Part shown: positions 54,881 to 64,000 of the stretch, one piece after another
Position numbering within the stretch: position 1 is the first letter of the stretch
Layout: the number at the start of each line of letters is the position of its first letter
DNA from: Magnaporthiopsis rhizophila
Taxonomy: Eukaryota > Ascomycota > Sordariomycetes > Magnaporthales > Magnaporthaceae
DNA: 64,000 bases
NCBI GenBank assembly: GCA_003049465.1
Contig: PYSS01000005.1
Span: 200,087-264,086 of the forward strand
Reading direction: 5' to 3'
Translations under genes and position numbers: made by a program
The notes under the pieces: model-generated
Told to the model about the DNA's origin: nothing
Databases searched by the model: none
Seen by the model: only the letters and a program-made list of their open reading frames with translations

Positions 54881-56235
54881 GGTCAGCATCCCAGGAGCAT
54901 TGCGAAAGCCCGGAAAAATGGCGGCTAGTAGAAAGGGACGCGCAAGACCTACTCTCCGGATGAAAAGAACACAGACACGCCGCGGGCGCCCAGCGCGCCA
55001 AACATGTTGCACACCTTGATGGCAAACTCGCGCGGCACCGACTGCTCGTCCTCGCCGTACGACGTGGTCAAGGTCTGCGGCAGCTCATCGTCCGGGAGCT
55101 TGGTCATGAAATCGAGAAAGTCCAGGTACGGTTCGTTTGTGATGTCGTTGGGGTCCTTGGGGATCGACTGGCCCGGCGCGGGCACCAGAGGCCCACGACC
55201 GGCCGTCGTGTAGTAGACAATGTTGGTCTTGTACGACATTGCCATGCCGTACTGGATATCCAAGTTTGCCTCGCCACTGTCGGCTTTCGAGTTCTGGTCG
55301 TTCAGGCCGCCATTGATGGAAACGACCGAAAAGTTTGAATCCAGCGTGTACGGGGCGTATTTGCTTTGGAACTCTTCAAGCATCTTATACCTGGCGTATT
55401 GCTACACGCGATAGAAAACACGTTAATAAAAGGATGGCCCTTGTCGCGTGAGCCTGCCTAGAGGACTGCTTGGGGCGGGGCTGGACCCTACCTCCAAGTA
55501 GCCCGCAATTCCAAACCGAGACTGGTTCGTCGACACGGCCTGGTGGCTGCCAACCTTGTACAGGGCGCGCAAGCACTCGGGGGTGATTGTCTGGTTGCAA
55601 GCGGTGACGTTGAGCACGGGGCTGGGAATATCGGCGGCCTGTATGCTCGACTCGGCGCGTTCGATACGGTCAATGAGGCTCCGCAGGGGCTTCGCCCGGC
55701 CGAACCTTATGACGGGGGCGACCATGGTGATGTGCTCGCGGACGTGTTCCGGGACCGAGTACTCGAGGGTGCGGATCTTCTTGACCCCGGTCTCCTCCTG
55801 GGCGTAGACGGCAAAGCTGGCGCTCAGCAGGGCGCTCGCGTCGCGCACCGAGGTGACGACGTTGACCCAGTCGTTGTCGTCCTCGGTCTGGGTCCGGGGG
55901 ATGCCGGCGTCGTGGAGCCACTTGAGGACGGTGGCCGTGGACGTCTCATGGGGCTTCATCATGTCTCGCAGCTCGTCCCGCTTGAGATGCTTCCCATAGC
56001 GAGGGTTGCTCGGGGACGAGACGGCGTAGAGCGTCTGCTCGAACAGGCCCAGGTTGGGTTGGCGGAGCGCGATGCGCAGGCGGATCATCTGGGCAGGGTC
56101 GGCGTCCGACACCTTGGTCCAGCCCGCGGGCATCTGCGCAAGCGACTCGACGACGACATTGTCCTCTGCCCTCGCTGCCGCCAGCAGCTGCAGGAGGGCG
56201 CCGACGGCAGCGTACGTGAAGAGCTGCCGAAACAT
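54004..56235 (-). CDS. Secreted sedolisin-family serine-carboxyl protease (S53, tripeptidyl-peptidase type)
   Basis: Acid-active protease, probably releasing tripeptides from extracellular protein. Five exons fit: 56235-55492, 55401-54953, 54841-54770, 54670-54281 and 54196-54004, giving 615 residues. A signal peptide (residues 1 to about 23, 'AVGALLQLLAAARA') is followed by the activation prodomain to about 200 ('NPRYGKHLKRDELRDMMKP'). The catalytic domain carries Glu292 and Asp296 ('SGEANLDIQYG'), the oxyanion Asp398 ('SSGDSGPGEG') and Ser510 ('GGTSASSPV'). The calcium site near the end starts with Asp552 ('LTDIIYGGSRGC'). The codons for Asp398 and Asp552 are each split by an intron. A (GA)15 microsatellite lies in intron 2, next to its acceptor. 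All catalytic residues are intact. Confidence 0.93.
54849..54878 (+). repeat. (GA)15 microsatellite in intron 2 of the sedolisin gene
   Basis: Thirty bases of GA on the plus strand. On the coding strand it is (TC)15 ending six bases before the CAG acceptor, so it forms the pyrimidine tract of the 3' splice site. Confidence 0.9.
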
Positions 56236-57492
56236 GGTTGCTTGGCTTTCTGTGCAAGCAAGAACCGAGAGACCTCCGAAATCCGGCGAGGGCGCTGATG
56301 GTAGTCACCGGCCCAGCTACCCAAGGGGGAAAAGAGCAGACTGGATAGAGGACACAACAGACGATGGCCAGAACAGAGGGCGGTACCGCGGGGATATTGA
56401 TACTGCCGTGAGCCCCTCAGGAACAAAAAGGCCTCAACTGCAAGCACCCGCCCAGCCTCTCTCTGTGCGCCCGGTACCACCTCCTCAGGGCGTACATGGT
56501 TCCGGCCGCGTCGAGCTGGGTCCCAGTCCGAGATAGCAAAGTCAGGAGCAAAGCCCGCACAACTGACACCTTCCTGTAGGGGGAGAGATCATCAACCGCT
56601 CGGGAGCCGAGGCCAGAAGCGGACATGGTATCCACCTCACTCATGTGCCTGCAGATTGGCGTATAACGGGGCGAGTCATTAGCCGGGCAGCAGCGACCTC
56701 CATATACTGGGCGGGCGCGTCGTATCCCGATTACGAGGGGAGGAGCAATAAGGGCGGTGGACGAACTCTGAGAAGCAACGGGCATTGAAGAATAAAACTG
56801 GCTTTTGCTGTTGTGGTGTTGATCAATTCCACCGGATGCCACGCGCGAGAAGGGGCCAAGAGCCGCAAGCGAGAGCTTGATTCGCCTTGGCCACTGTGGG
56901 TAAAAAAAGCTTGTCTCCCGGCATCTCCTTAACCGGCGGAGATGCCAAAAAAATCGTCCCACCACCGCATTTACGCATTCATGTGTGTGTGGGGCGTTGG
57001 CTCCAAATGGAAGTCTCAGGCCGAGAGGCTACTAAGCACTCCTTTCACAATGGATCCCATCTCTTTGCCGTTGCTGATCTCAGTGTTCTCCCCCAAAAGC
57101 CCAGCCCTGAGCTGCGGGGATGCAACCGGAACTGCAGGCGGGGTAACGCTGCCCACACCCTGAACCCAGGCCCAGCTGGCGGGCACCGGACGAAGCCGAC
57201 TTCCCGAGTCCACCTCGAGATATTTGTCGCCCAAAGAACCGTATTCAAGTATTATTGCGTATAGCTACTTGGGGTAATGTTGGCATTCGAAATGTTAAAT
57301 ATGATTTTTTTTACTTCTAGTGGCTATCCACATCACTCCAGCTTTAATCCCAGTGGGAATTCAGGATACCAACACCCTCCGCTCATTGTCCATTGCCGCC
57401 GGTCCAGTGTTCGGTGGTTACCTTCGTCGTACCTGTGACGTATCCTTTCGATTCTATCCGCTCTTTGTCCCCTATTTCGAAAACCTCGTGCG
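56236..57492. other. Intergenic region between the sedolisin promoter and the NLR-like gene
   Basis: Promoter of the sedolisin gene and 3' flank of the NLR-like gene. Short overlapping frames (56417-56965, 56887-57264) have no recognisable domains. Confidence 0.45.
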
Positions 57493-60400
57493 CTATCGAT
57501 GAGAAAAGTTAGGATGCGTTCCTTCGTATATAGGATCGAACACAGCATAATAGTTAAGAATGTACCTACCCAGACCCTTCCCGGCCTTGGCAAGGACTTT
57601 TGCGGCGCCTTTCACTCTCTTGAACCACCCCTTCTTTTTTTTGTTGGTGAATTCGTCTACGCCCGTTTCGATGCGCGTGAGTTGATTCTCCCCGCGGATG
57701 ATTTCTCTACCCGGCTGAGCCGTCGCCATTTGCGGAGGCCCATGTGGATGTGGCGGCGCCCAAGCCGGCGGTGGTAATGGACGGCTGGGGATAGGCCTCT
57801 CAGGTGGGGAAGGGTTCGAAATCGCTATGTTAAATCCGGAACGAGGCATTGCCGGGCGGGGAGGGGCCGATGACATGACTGAAATCGACGTCGGTTCCGA
57901 GGCGGCTCTGGAGCCTGGCGTCGTGACGGAACTTGACGACGCGATTTCGGAAAGCGGCAAAGCGGCGTTGGAGCTCGGCGATATTGGGGGACTCGACGTC
58001 GCGTCCTTGGAATCCGGTGCCTCGTTCTGAGATGTCTCCGCGCAGGGACCGGGCAGTCCGTCGTACAGCATCGTTATCTCAAGTCCGGAACGAGACGTTG
58101 CCGACCGGCGAGAGGACGATAACATGACTGAAATCGACGTCGGTTCGGACGACGGCGAAGCGGCTTTTGAGTCTTGCATCGTAACGGAAGGCGGCGGCGC
58201 GGCTTCAGAGCCTGGCGATGTGGGATTCGGCATCGCGTCCCCGGAATCGGATGCCTCTTTCTGAGGTGTCTTCGCGCGGGGACCGGACGGTCCGTCGTTC
58301 AAAATCGCTACCTCAGGTCCGGAACAGGGCGTTGCCGGGCGGGAAGAGGGCGGCGGCAGCATGGCAAAAATCGGCGTCGGTTCGAGAGACGGCGAAGCGG
58401 CCTTGGAGCCTAGCGTCGTGACGGGACTCAATGGCGCGGCTTCGGAAAACACCGAAGCGGCTTTGGAGCTTGGCGATGTGGGGGGACTTGACGCCGCGTC
58501 TTCGGGATCGGGTGCCTCTTCTCGAGGTGTCCCCACCTCCGCTCCCTGTGGCGGCGTCGTCGAGGATTTGTCGAGGTCCGGAGCGGTTTCCCCCTCTTTC
58601 CGAGGTATTCCTACCCCCGCTTCCTGTGGCGGCGCCGTCCAGGGTTCGTCGAGGCCCGGAGCGGCTTCCCTGTGCACAGCAGCCAGTGCTGCCAGGCACC
58701 GGTCGGGGTAACGTTCAGAAGGGCCCCTGGTGAAGAACCACCAGACCTCGGACCAGGATTTGGCGTGCTCGCTCTCGGCGTCCAGCAGCTGCTCTCTCCA
58801 CCGCATAGAGCGGGCGTGGCGCTCGGGGTCGCCGCTGTGAGCCTGCCACGCAGCGGCGCCCGCGTTTTCGAGGTGCTGGCGCCAGTTGAGGGCCGCGTAT
58901 CGGACAAAGGGGTGCTCCCTGACCCGCCTCCGGACCTTGGACTCCCACAGGCCCATCCTGCCGGGCTCTCGCGGTGTACCCGAATTGGCAAAGTACTCCA
59001 TGTTGAGGTAGACGATGCAGGCCTGCGCCATGGCGGCCTGGGAAGGATCCTTCTCGAGGCCAAGGCCAGCAAGGGTGGATCCCTCATCTCCTCGGTCTAG
59101 CAAGTACATCAGGAGACTTCCGTGAACCCACTCCAGCCGTCCGCCCTGGAACTTGACGAGATGTCCACAGCAATGGTCCACCTTGATCTCGACGTTGTCC
59201 TCGAGGAACTCTTGCAAGTCCTTGTGAGTGGGAACAGTCGGCCCCTCGTGCTTGTCCATGGCCAGGCCCAAGGCCTGCGCGAAGTTGAACTCTGCCGTTT
59301 TGAGCCTCGACCTCTGGAGCAAGACCCACATCAGGACCTGCTTGGCAAAGGGCACAAATCTCTTCCTCGAGAAGACGTGTTCCAGCATCTTTCCATAGAG
59401 CCCCTTAATATCACGCGGAAGCCGCGTGATCTTGACTAGGAGGTCAGCTCCGTTCCTCACGCGGATGCGGCCGAGGTATTGAACGACAAGAGCGGCCCAG
59501 AGGTATACGCCCTCGGACTTCTGGGTGATGATGTCGTATATCTCCCTTTGGCGGGCCTCGTCGGGAGCGTCTTCCCCAAGGTTTCTCCAGACGATGTCGA
59601 GGCCCGCCACGACGGTACGCCTGATGTCCTCCTTCGTGCCCTTGGACGTAACCATAAGGCTCACAAAGCCGAGCCGGCTCAGCTCCGCCTCTAGCTTTAG
59701 GTCTTCGCCCCGGGAGAGGAGGAGGAGCTTGAACCTGGGTCCCGCCGACCCGGACTTTGTCTCCAAGTCGCGCAGGCAGGCGAGAAATTCGATCCGACAC
59801 GCCTCCTCCATCTCGTCGAATCCGTCTATCACAAATGCCAAAGGACGATGGGCTGTCACCTCGGCCATGGCGGCGGCCCACAGGTCCGTAACAAGTTCTC
59901 CCGACCAGAGGTTTTGGTCATTGGCATCCCGCTTCTGCCGCTCCTTAAAGGTGGGTAGCAGAAGCCCGCCGACAAGGTGGGGTGCAACCTGCAGGGCCTG
60001 GTGGAGGGTCGATCGCAGCAGCGCCCCCAGGGTGCCGCGTCCAGGCGCAGAACTGCTGAGGAAGCAGTGGATGACCTCGTGGGATTCACGGTCGATGACG
60101 GAATTCACGACGATGTGCCTCGCCAGGTAGCTCTTCCCGCAGCCTGGCGGACCCTTGATCCACAGCTTGTGCTCCTTGGACTTGTCATCGAGCCAATTTT
60201 TGAACTCGAAAGTGTTGACAATCCAGGAGCAGGTCCCCGGGGTGGGTTCTCGGTCGAAGTAGCGATGGAACTCTTCGGCGCAAAGGGAGAACAGGGCTCT
60301 TCTTTCCCGAGGTGTGAGCGCGCCTATACTTTATGTCAGCTAGGGACATGGGAGAAAGGATGTGAGAGACAGAATGAACGTGAGACAGAAAGGGAGACCT

Positions 60401-61499
60401 TGGCTAACCAATTTCCTTGGGATTCCGGCCGATAAGCCACTCGATATATCGCCAAATGGTTCCGAACGGGGCCTCGTCTCCCTCCTCCTTGGTGAACTTG
60501 CACAGCTCCAGGTGGTCGCCCGACAACATGCTATGGCGCTCTCTCTGCGCGTCGTGGATCAGCCCGTGGGCCTCACTGACGAGCTGCTAGAGTGTTAATA
60601 GTATCCGATTTTTTACGCCCAGAAAGACCAGCGTGGACCTACCACCGTGTGGTACCCGTCCATCGTGTCCGTCTCCAAGAGTGTCGCAAAACGCAATCGC
60701 GGCTGGAGGGGCTTGAAGTCCGCGGCTACCTTCATCATCGAGGACGTGTTGTTCTCCAAATCCTTCAGCATGTCCTCTGATGGCACCTGTCCTTCGCTCT
60801 TTCTCGGCGCAACGCAGCGCAGCACGCGGTCCGCAAAGATGGGCCACGTGCCGCTGTCCATGCCGTACTGAGGGGACGCAAAAAACATGATGCCTCGGGT
60901 GGCTTCCCGTATAGGTCGAAGCTTGGGGTTGTCGTAGGCTGCCTTGATTGCCTTCACACACACCTCCACTCAGCATGGCCGGTCTTTTTTTTGTCTGGGA
61001 AGTATGAGAAGTGGCTCTTCTTACCCTTTTAATCAACAACCCACCCAAGCTATGCCCCACAAACACCAAGGGCCTCAGCATCGCGGCCTCGTCGCCTTCC
61101 CTGTCCTCCAAGATTTGCCACACGAGGTCGTTCGCATTTTCTCTGAGTCTGAAGTCGTTGGTGGTGCTGTACAGGGTCGTGTTGTAGGAAAAGGACCGGA
61201 TCCGGATGTCCTTCAGATAATGGGGTAGGAGGTCTCGAGGCCAGAACGTCTTGTCCTCGGCTTCCCATGTTCCGACAAAATCACCTCCCAGTCCAGGGAC
61301 AAAGATTACTCTGCGATTAAATCTCTTTATCAGTGGCGTGGATACCACCACCTCTTTTGGAATTGGGAATTAGATCCACTTACTCAGCCCTTACTCTGGC
61401 GTCTTCGTCCGGGGGATGGAAATTCTCGAGGAATGAGGCCCGTGGATCTTCTGGATGAGCGTCCCCATGCCGGATCGTGACACTGTCTCGACGCTTCAT
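57493..61499 (-). CDS. STAND/NLR-like protein: SesB/SERAC1-like hydrolase, NACHT-type NTPase, tandem repeats, cationic tail
   Basis: Fungal NLR-like proteins act as switch receptors in non-self recognition and cell death. That role is inferred here. Five exons fit: 61499-61384, 61310-61025, 60963-60643, 60586-60409 and 60323-57493, giving 1243 residues. Residues about 38-275 form an alpha/beta hydrolase domain ('VIFVPGLGGDFVGTW', nucleophile Ser126 in 'GHSLGG', 'GIMFFASPQYG', candidate His266 in 'SGDHLEL'), like fungal SesB N-domains. The NTPase has Walker A 'GPPGCGKS' at about 358-365 and Walker B 'LAFVIDGFDEME' near 463-474, followed by a winged-helix-like region. No WD, ankyrin or TPR repeats follow. 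Instead residues about 903-1140 are three Ser/Pro-rich tandem repeats, then a Pro-rich stretch and a Lys-rich amphipathic segment near 1190-1220. Introns are supported by frame and motif continuity only. Confidence 0.8.
57805..58518 (-). repeat. Three coding tandem repeats in the NLR-like gene
   Basis: Units at 58518-58258, 58257-58024 and 58023-57805 (about 87, 78 and 73 codons). Each begins with Glu-Ala-(Pro/Ser)-Asp and contains 'SKAASPS-EPT-I', 'SG-E' and a 'DG-GP' turn in the same order. Differences in length are clean in-frame deletions. A shorter duplication (about 25 codons, 'PPQEAGVGIPRKE' against 'PPQGAEVGTPREE') lies just upstream in the protein. Confidence 0.8.
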
Positions 61500-62143
61500 C
61501 TTGGCACCCAAATGTTCCAGACAGTGAATTATAGTATTTTCCGCCGGCTTGTGGGCCAGTTTGTAGCCATGAAGGTGAAGTCTCTAGTATATAAAAACGC
61601 AGACCTGGCCAAATAAGCCTGCCGATCCACCCATGGGAAACCCGGATGACGCCTTAACTCCAGCTCCTTTATCGAGCGGCATGAACAGCTCCTTACTGTG
61701 TTGAAGGTAGGCGAGGTAACCAACCAAAAACCACGCAGAGCATCATATGGTTTGTCAACTCGCGTCCTTACGGGCAACCTCCCTCGTCCTACAGGCAGCC
61801 TAACCCAGACTAGATAACTCTAGGTGTGATCGCTGCGTGCAAGTTGCAGTGCGCGTCGCTGTATGCAGATCCTTGTAAGTCACTACGCGCAACTATATCC
61901 CCTTGAGACCAACTAGACCCCAGACGATCCAGAACGGAAACATCTCCGGAAATACCCCACTAGTTTGGCTTGTTGTGCCGAGGCCATCGACATGCAGCAA
62001 CGCGTAAAGCTAACACAACTCTAATGACGACGGGTCCAATAGCATTGTAAAAATGTCGACGCACGTTCCGGCTGCCCCATCGCGTTGAATCTCCTGATCA
62101 GCGTGGCACCGTCAGGCCTCAACTCCGCCCGGTCCCAACCGCC
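61500..62143. promoter_or_regulatory. Divergent promoter region of the NLR-like gene and the coiled-coil gene
   Basis: 644 bases between two head-to-head start codons. TATAAAAA occurs at 61590-61597 on the plus strand, too far from the coiled-coil start to be its core TATA box. No clear TATA box on the NLR side. Confidence 0.4.
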
Positions 62144-62779
62144 ATGGATCAACAACCCAGCCAGCCAGCAGGCGGGATTCACGCACACACGCTCCATGGC
62201 GACAGCGAGGACGAGGAAGAAAAGAAAGTTAACGCCGAGGCCGACAAAATCATCAAGGAGGAGCTGCACCCGGACGACTACCGCGCAATCAATGAGGAAC
62301 TGGAGCTCGACTCCCGAGCCGAACGACTGCTCATCCACTTGTGGTACCTCATGGCCCTCCTCAAACGCGATCGGTCCATGATGTGGGAGCAGGATTACCG
62401 GATCAGAGACCTGGAGGAGGAGGTGAAGCGTCTCAAGGCCGCACTACGCGACAGCATCCCGCTCGCCGACAGGGTCGATCCGCCACTCAAGCCGCGCACC
62501 GCGCTGGAGCGGTTTTACGAGCGAAGAGTAAAGGTGGCCGAGAGACGCGTCGCCGAACTACTGCCGGAGAACTGGGAGCTCCAATGGCGGTGCCGAGACC
62601 TGCAGGAGCAAGTGAAGAGGTTGGGAATGCAGCTCCGAGACAGCGTCTCGTTCGGCGACGTCGACAGGCCGCCGTGGAAGCCCAAGACCGCGCTTGAGCG
62701 CTCCCTCGAGAAGAAGATTCTAGAGCTGGAAGGGAAGATCCACAATCCCAAGGGGAGGGAGAGATCCAGCACCATCTGA
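62144..62779 (+). CDS. Coiled-coil protein with internal duplication, unknown function
   Basis: Single exon, 211 residues, ATG in a good GCCATGG context. No family recognised. Residues 20-60 are acidic, then comes a hydrophobic helix ('LLIHLWYLMALL', about 62-73), then heptad-like helices. Residues about 86-138 and 149-199 are copies of one unit, offset by 63 residues: 'RIRDLEEEVKRLKAALRDS' against 'RCRDLQEQVKRLGMQLRDS', then 'PPLKPRTALERFYE' against 'PPWKPKTALERSLE'. The protein is highly charged with no signal peptide, so it is probably intracellular and may self-associate. It lies head to head with the NLR-like gene, which makes a shared role possible but unproven. Confidence 0.65.
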   Translation: MDQQPSQPAGGIHAHTLHGDSEDEEEKKVNAEADKIIKEELHPDDYRAINEELELDSRAERLLIHLWYLMALLKRDRSMMWEQDYRIRDLEEEVKRLKAALRDSIPLADRVDPPLKPRTALERFYERRVKVAERRVAELLPENWELQWRCRDLQEQVKRLGMQLRDSVSFGDVDRPPWKPKTALERSLEKKILELEGKIHNPKGRERSSTI

Positions 62780-63545
62780 TGGAATTGGTCATCTGACGGA
62801 GTTGGTTGGTTGTAGGCAGTCTCATTCATTGCTTCCGCGACTTTGGGCTCCCTTGCGTCCCGGCGACTTGGCGTTTGCTTGGTTTATTTCGGAGATGCAG
62901 GAAGAAAATGCGGTTTTTGACTTTTGGCAGATCGAGGTGGTTTCGAAAAGAGGCTCTCCGGGCTCCGCTTGGCTGCGCGCGTGACCTCTTCGGTTGGCTC
63001 TCGTGTTGGCACACTTTTCATTGAAGACATTCTCCGACGCTGGAGCGTCTTCCCGCATCCCATCTTGTTTGAAGCCCTCTGATCCACTGGCCGGCTCAAG
63101 AGGTTCCGTCGATGCCCGAAGGCGTCAGAACAAAAAACCGAGGCTGTCGAGAGATTATCACGATGATTTGATAAGATCCAAACCCACCGAGATTGGTGTG
63201 GGACGTCTCATTATTGGAGCGTCTAAATCCGAGACCGTGATGGCTTTCACTAGCGTGGCTATTGCTACAGTATATCACAAGAGCCTGCCTCTGCTGCCGT
63301 TACCACTGGTTATGGCAGTAGTAATGGTCACAATAGAAAGCGAACTTTGGGCATCATTGCAGACGCAAGATTCTCAGCCCGCCTTGGCGGGAGCGTGAGA
63401 GGAGGTAAGGCTGCCCGTCCCCCGGAAAGCCGAAGGACATCGGAAAGCCGAAGGAGATGCAGGCAGTGACATTTAAACCTCAGCGTGTCGACGGGCTGGG
63501 TACGGCGCTGTTCGGCCGGGTGGTGGCCACGTACACGCCCATCAT
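62780..63545. other. Intergenic region near the right edge
   Basis: A plus-strand frame at 62994-63398 is open but starts without ATG and has no domain. A short direct repeat of CGGAAAGCCGAAGGA lies near 63421-63450. Nothing else is supported. Confidence 0.4.
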
Positions 63546-64000
63546 ATGAGGACGCCACTTCTCCAGCTTTCGCGAGAAACCCACGATTCCGACTTTCGTA
63601 TCCGGCTAGAAGTCGTGCGTAAAGTCGCCGTCACCATGGCTGGCGAAAACAATGGGGTGAGCCGAAACATCTGCATCGGGGACGGACGGGATCGCTGTAT
63701 GGCAGGACTGACATCATCTTTCACGTCGGAAAAGTCGAATGGGAATGCGCAGGGGGAGGGCAAAATGGTTCCCGCTCGGGGTGCGAAGCCGGTCGGAGGC
63801 TTCAAGGCGGTCGAGAAAGGTGTCGTAGAAACGGATCTGCAATACGTCGGAAGCATGATCAAGGCCTACACAACATCCCAAAGCCTCGCCGTCGAGATTG
63901 AGACTGAAATACCGCTCTTCGTCACCAAGGCTCGACAGAGGATCATGAGCCTCATCCAAGTCATCGGCCAGTTGAGGAAGGAGCTCTATGATGCGAAGCA
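63546..64000 (+). CDS. Start or internal part of an unknown protein (runs off the right edge)
   Basis: The frame is open from a TAA near 63472 to the window end, with ATGs at 63546, 63636 (strong ACCATGG context) and 63699. The last 60 codons read like a real helical protein ('YVGSMIKAYTTSQSLAVEIE', then 'RIMSLIQVIGQLRKELYDAK'). The middle part (about 63640-63705) is less protein-like and could be a short GTGAGC...CAG intron that keeps the frame. The opposite strand also has an open frame here, so strand and start are uncertain. No family recognised. Confidence 0.4.
   Translation, partial: MRTPLLQLSRETHDSDFRIRLEVVRKVAVTMAGENNGVSRNICIGDGRDRCMAGLTSSFTSEKSNGNAQGEGKMVPARGAKPVGGFKAVEKGVVETDLQYVGSMIKAYTTSQSLAVEIETEIPLFVTKARQRIMSLIQVIGQLRKELYDAK

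Noticed and set aside
1..64000. CRISPR arrays, operons, bacterial-type promoters or riboswitches
   Set aside because: The window is eukaryotic (spliced fungal genes), and no regularly spaced direct repeats were seen.

Overview
The window is nuclear DNA of a filamentous ascomycete, most likely a Sordariomycete and possibly near the Sordariales (the order is inference). The genes are compact, with short GT-AG introns, and are GC-rich. A Tc1/mariner copy is AT-rich and full of stops, as expected after repeat-induced point mutation. The conserved genes include ones kept by filamentous fungi but lost or reduced in yeasts, such as a Btz/CASC3 exon-junction protein, an NBR1 receptor and a STAND/NLR-like protein. 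All gene models come from reading both strands and choosing splice sites that keep frame and family motifs.

Left part (0-28 kb): the end of an unknown gene (+); a secreted GH3 beta-glucosidase (-); an assembly gap between poly-G and poly-A runs; a mitochondrial aconitase-like enzyme of the Aco2/AcoB type (-); RAD52 (-); a decayed Tc1/mariner element about 0.2 kb upstream of the RAD52 start, itself split by a 188-bp solo-LTR-like insertion with a 5-bp target duplication; the nuclear proteasome tether STS1/Cut8 (-); a NOP13-like two-RRM nucleolar protein (+); an NBR1-type autophagy receptor (-); and a CofD/YvcK-like protein (-) whose frame needs an 18-nt microexon.

Middle part (28-50 kb): a Btz-domain exon-junction protein (-); an intron-containing tRNA-Leu(CAA) (+); a decayed-looking stretch of broken frames; aminodeoxychorismate lyase (-) divergent from the import receptor TOM70 (+); an Sso-type plasma-membrane syntaxin (-); the U3 snoRNP protein IMP4 (-) divergent from the NMD helicase UPF1 (+).

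Right part (50-64 kb): a peroxiredoxin-like PRXL2/AAED1 protein (+); a five-exon secreted sedolisin protease (-); a 1243-residue STAND/NLR-like protein (-) with a SesB/SERAC1-like hydrolase domain, a NACHT-type NTPase, near-identical Ser/Pro-rich tandem repeats and a cationic C-terminal helix; a divergent coiled-coil gene (+) with a 63-residue internal duplication; and an open frame running off the right edge. Most genes are unrelated housekeeping functions. The NLR-like gene and its divergent neighbour are the least conventional part and the best candidate for an undescribed system.
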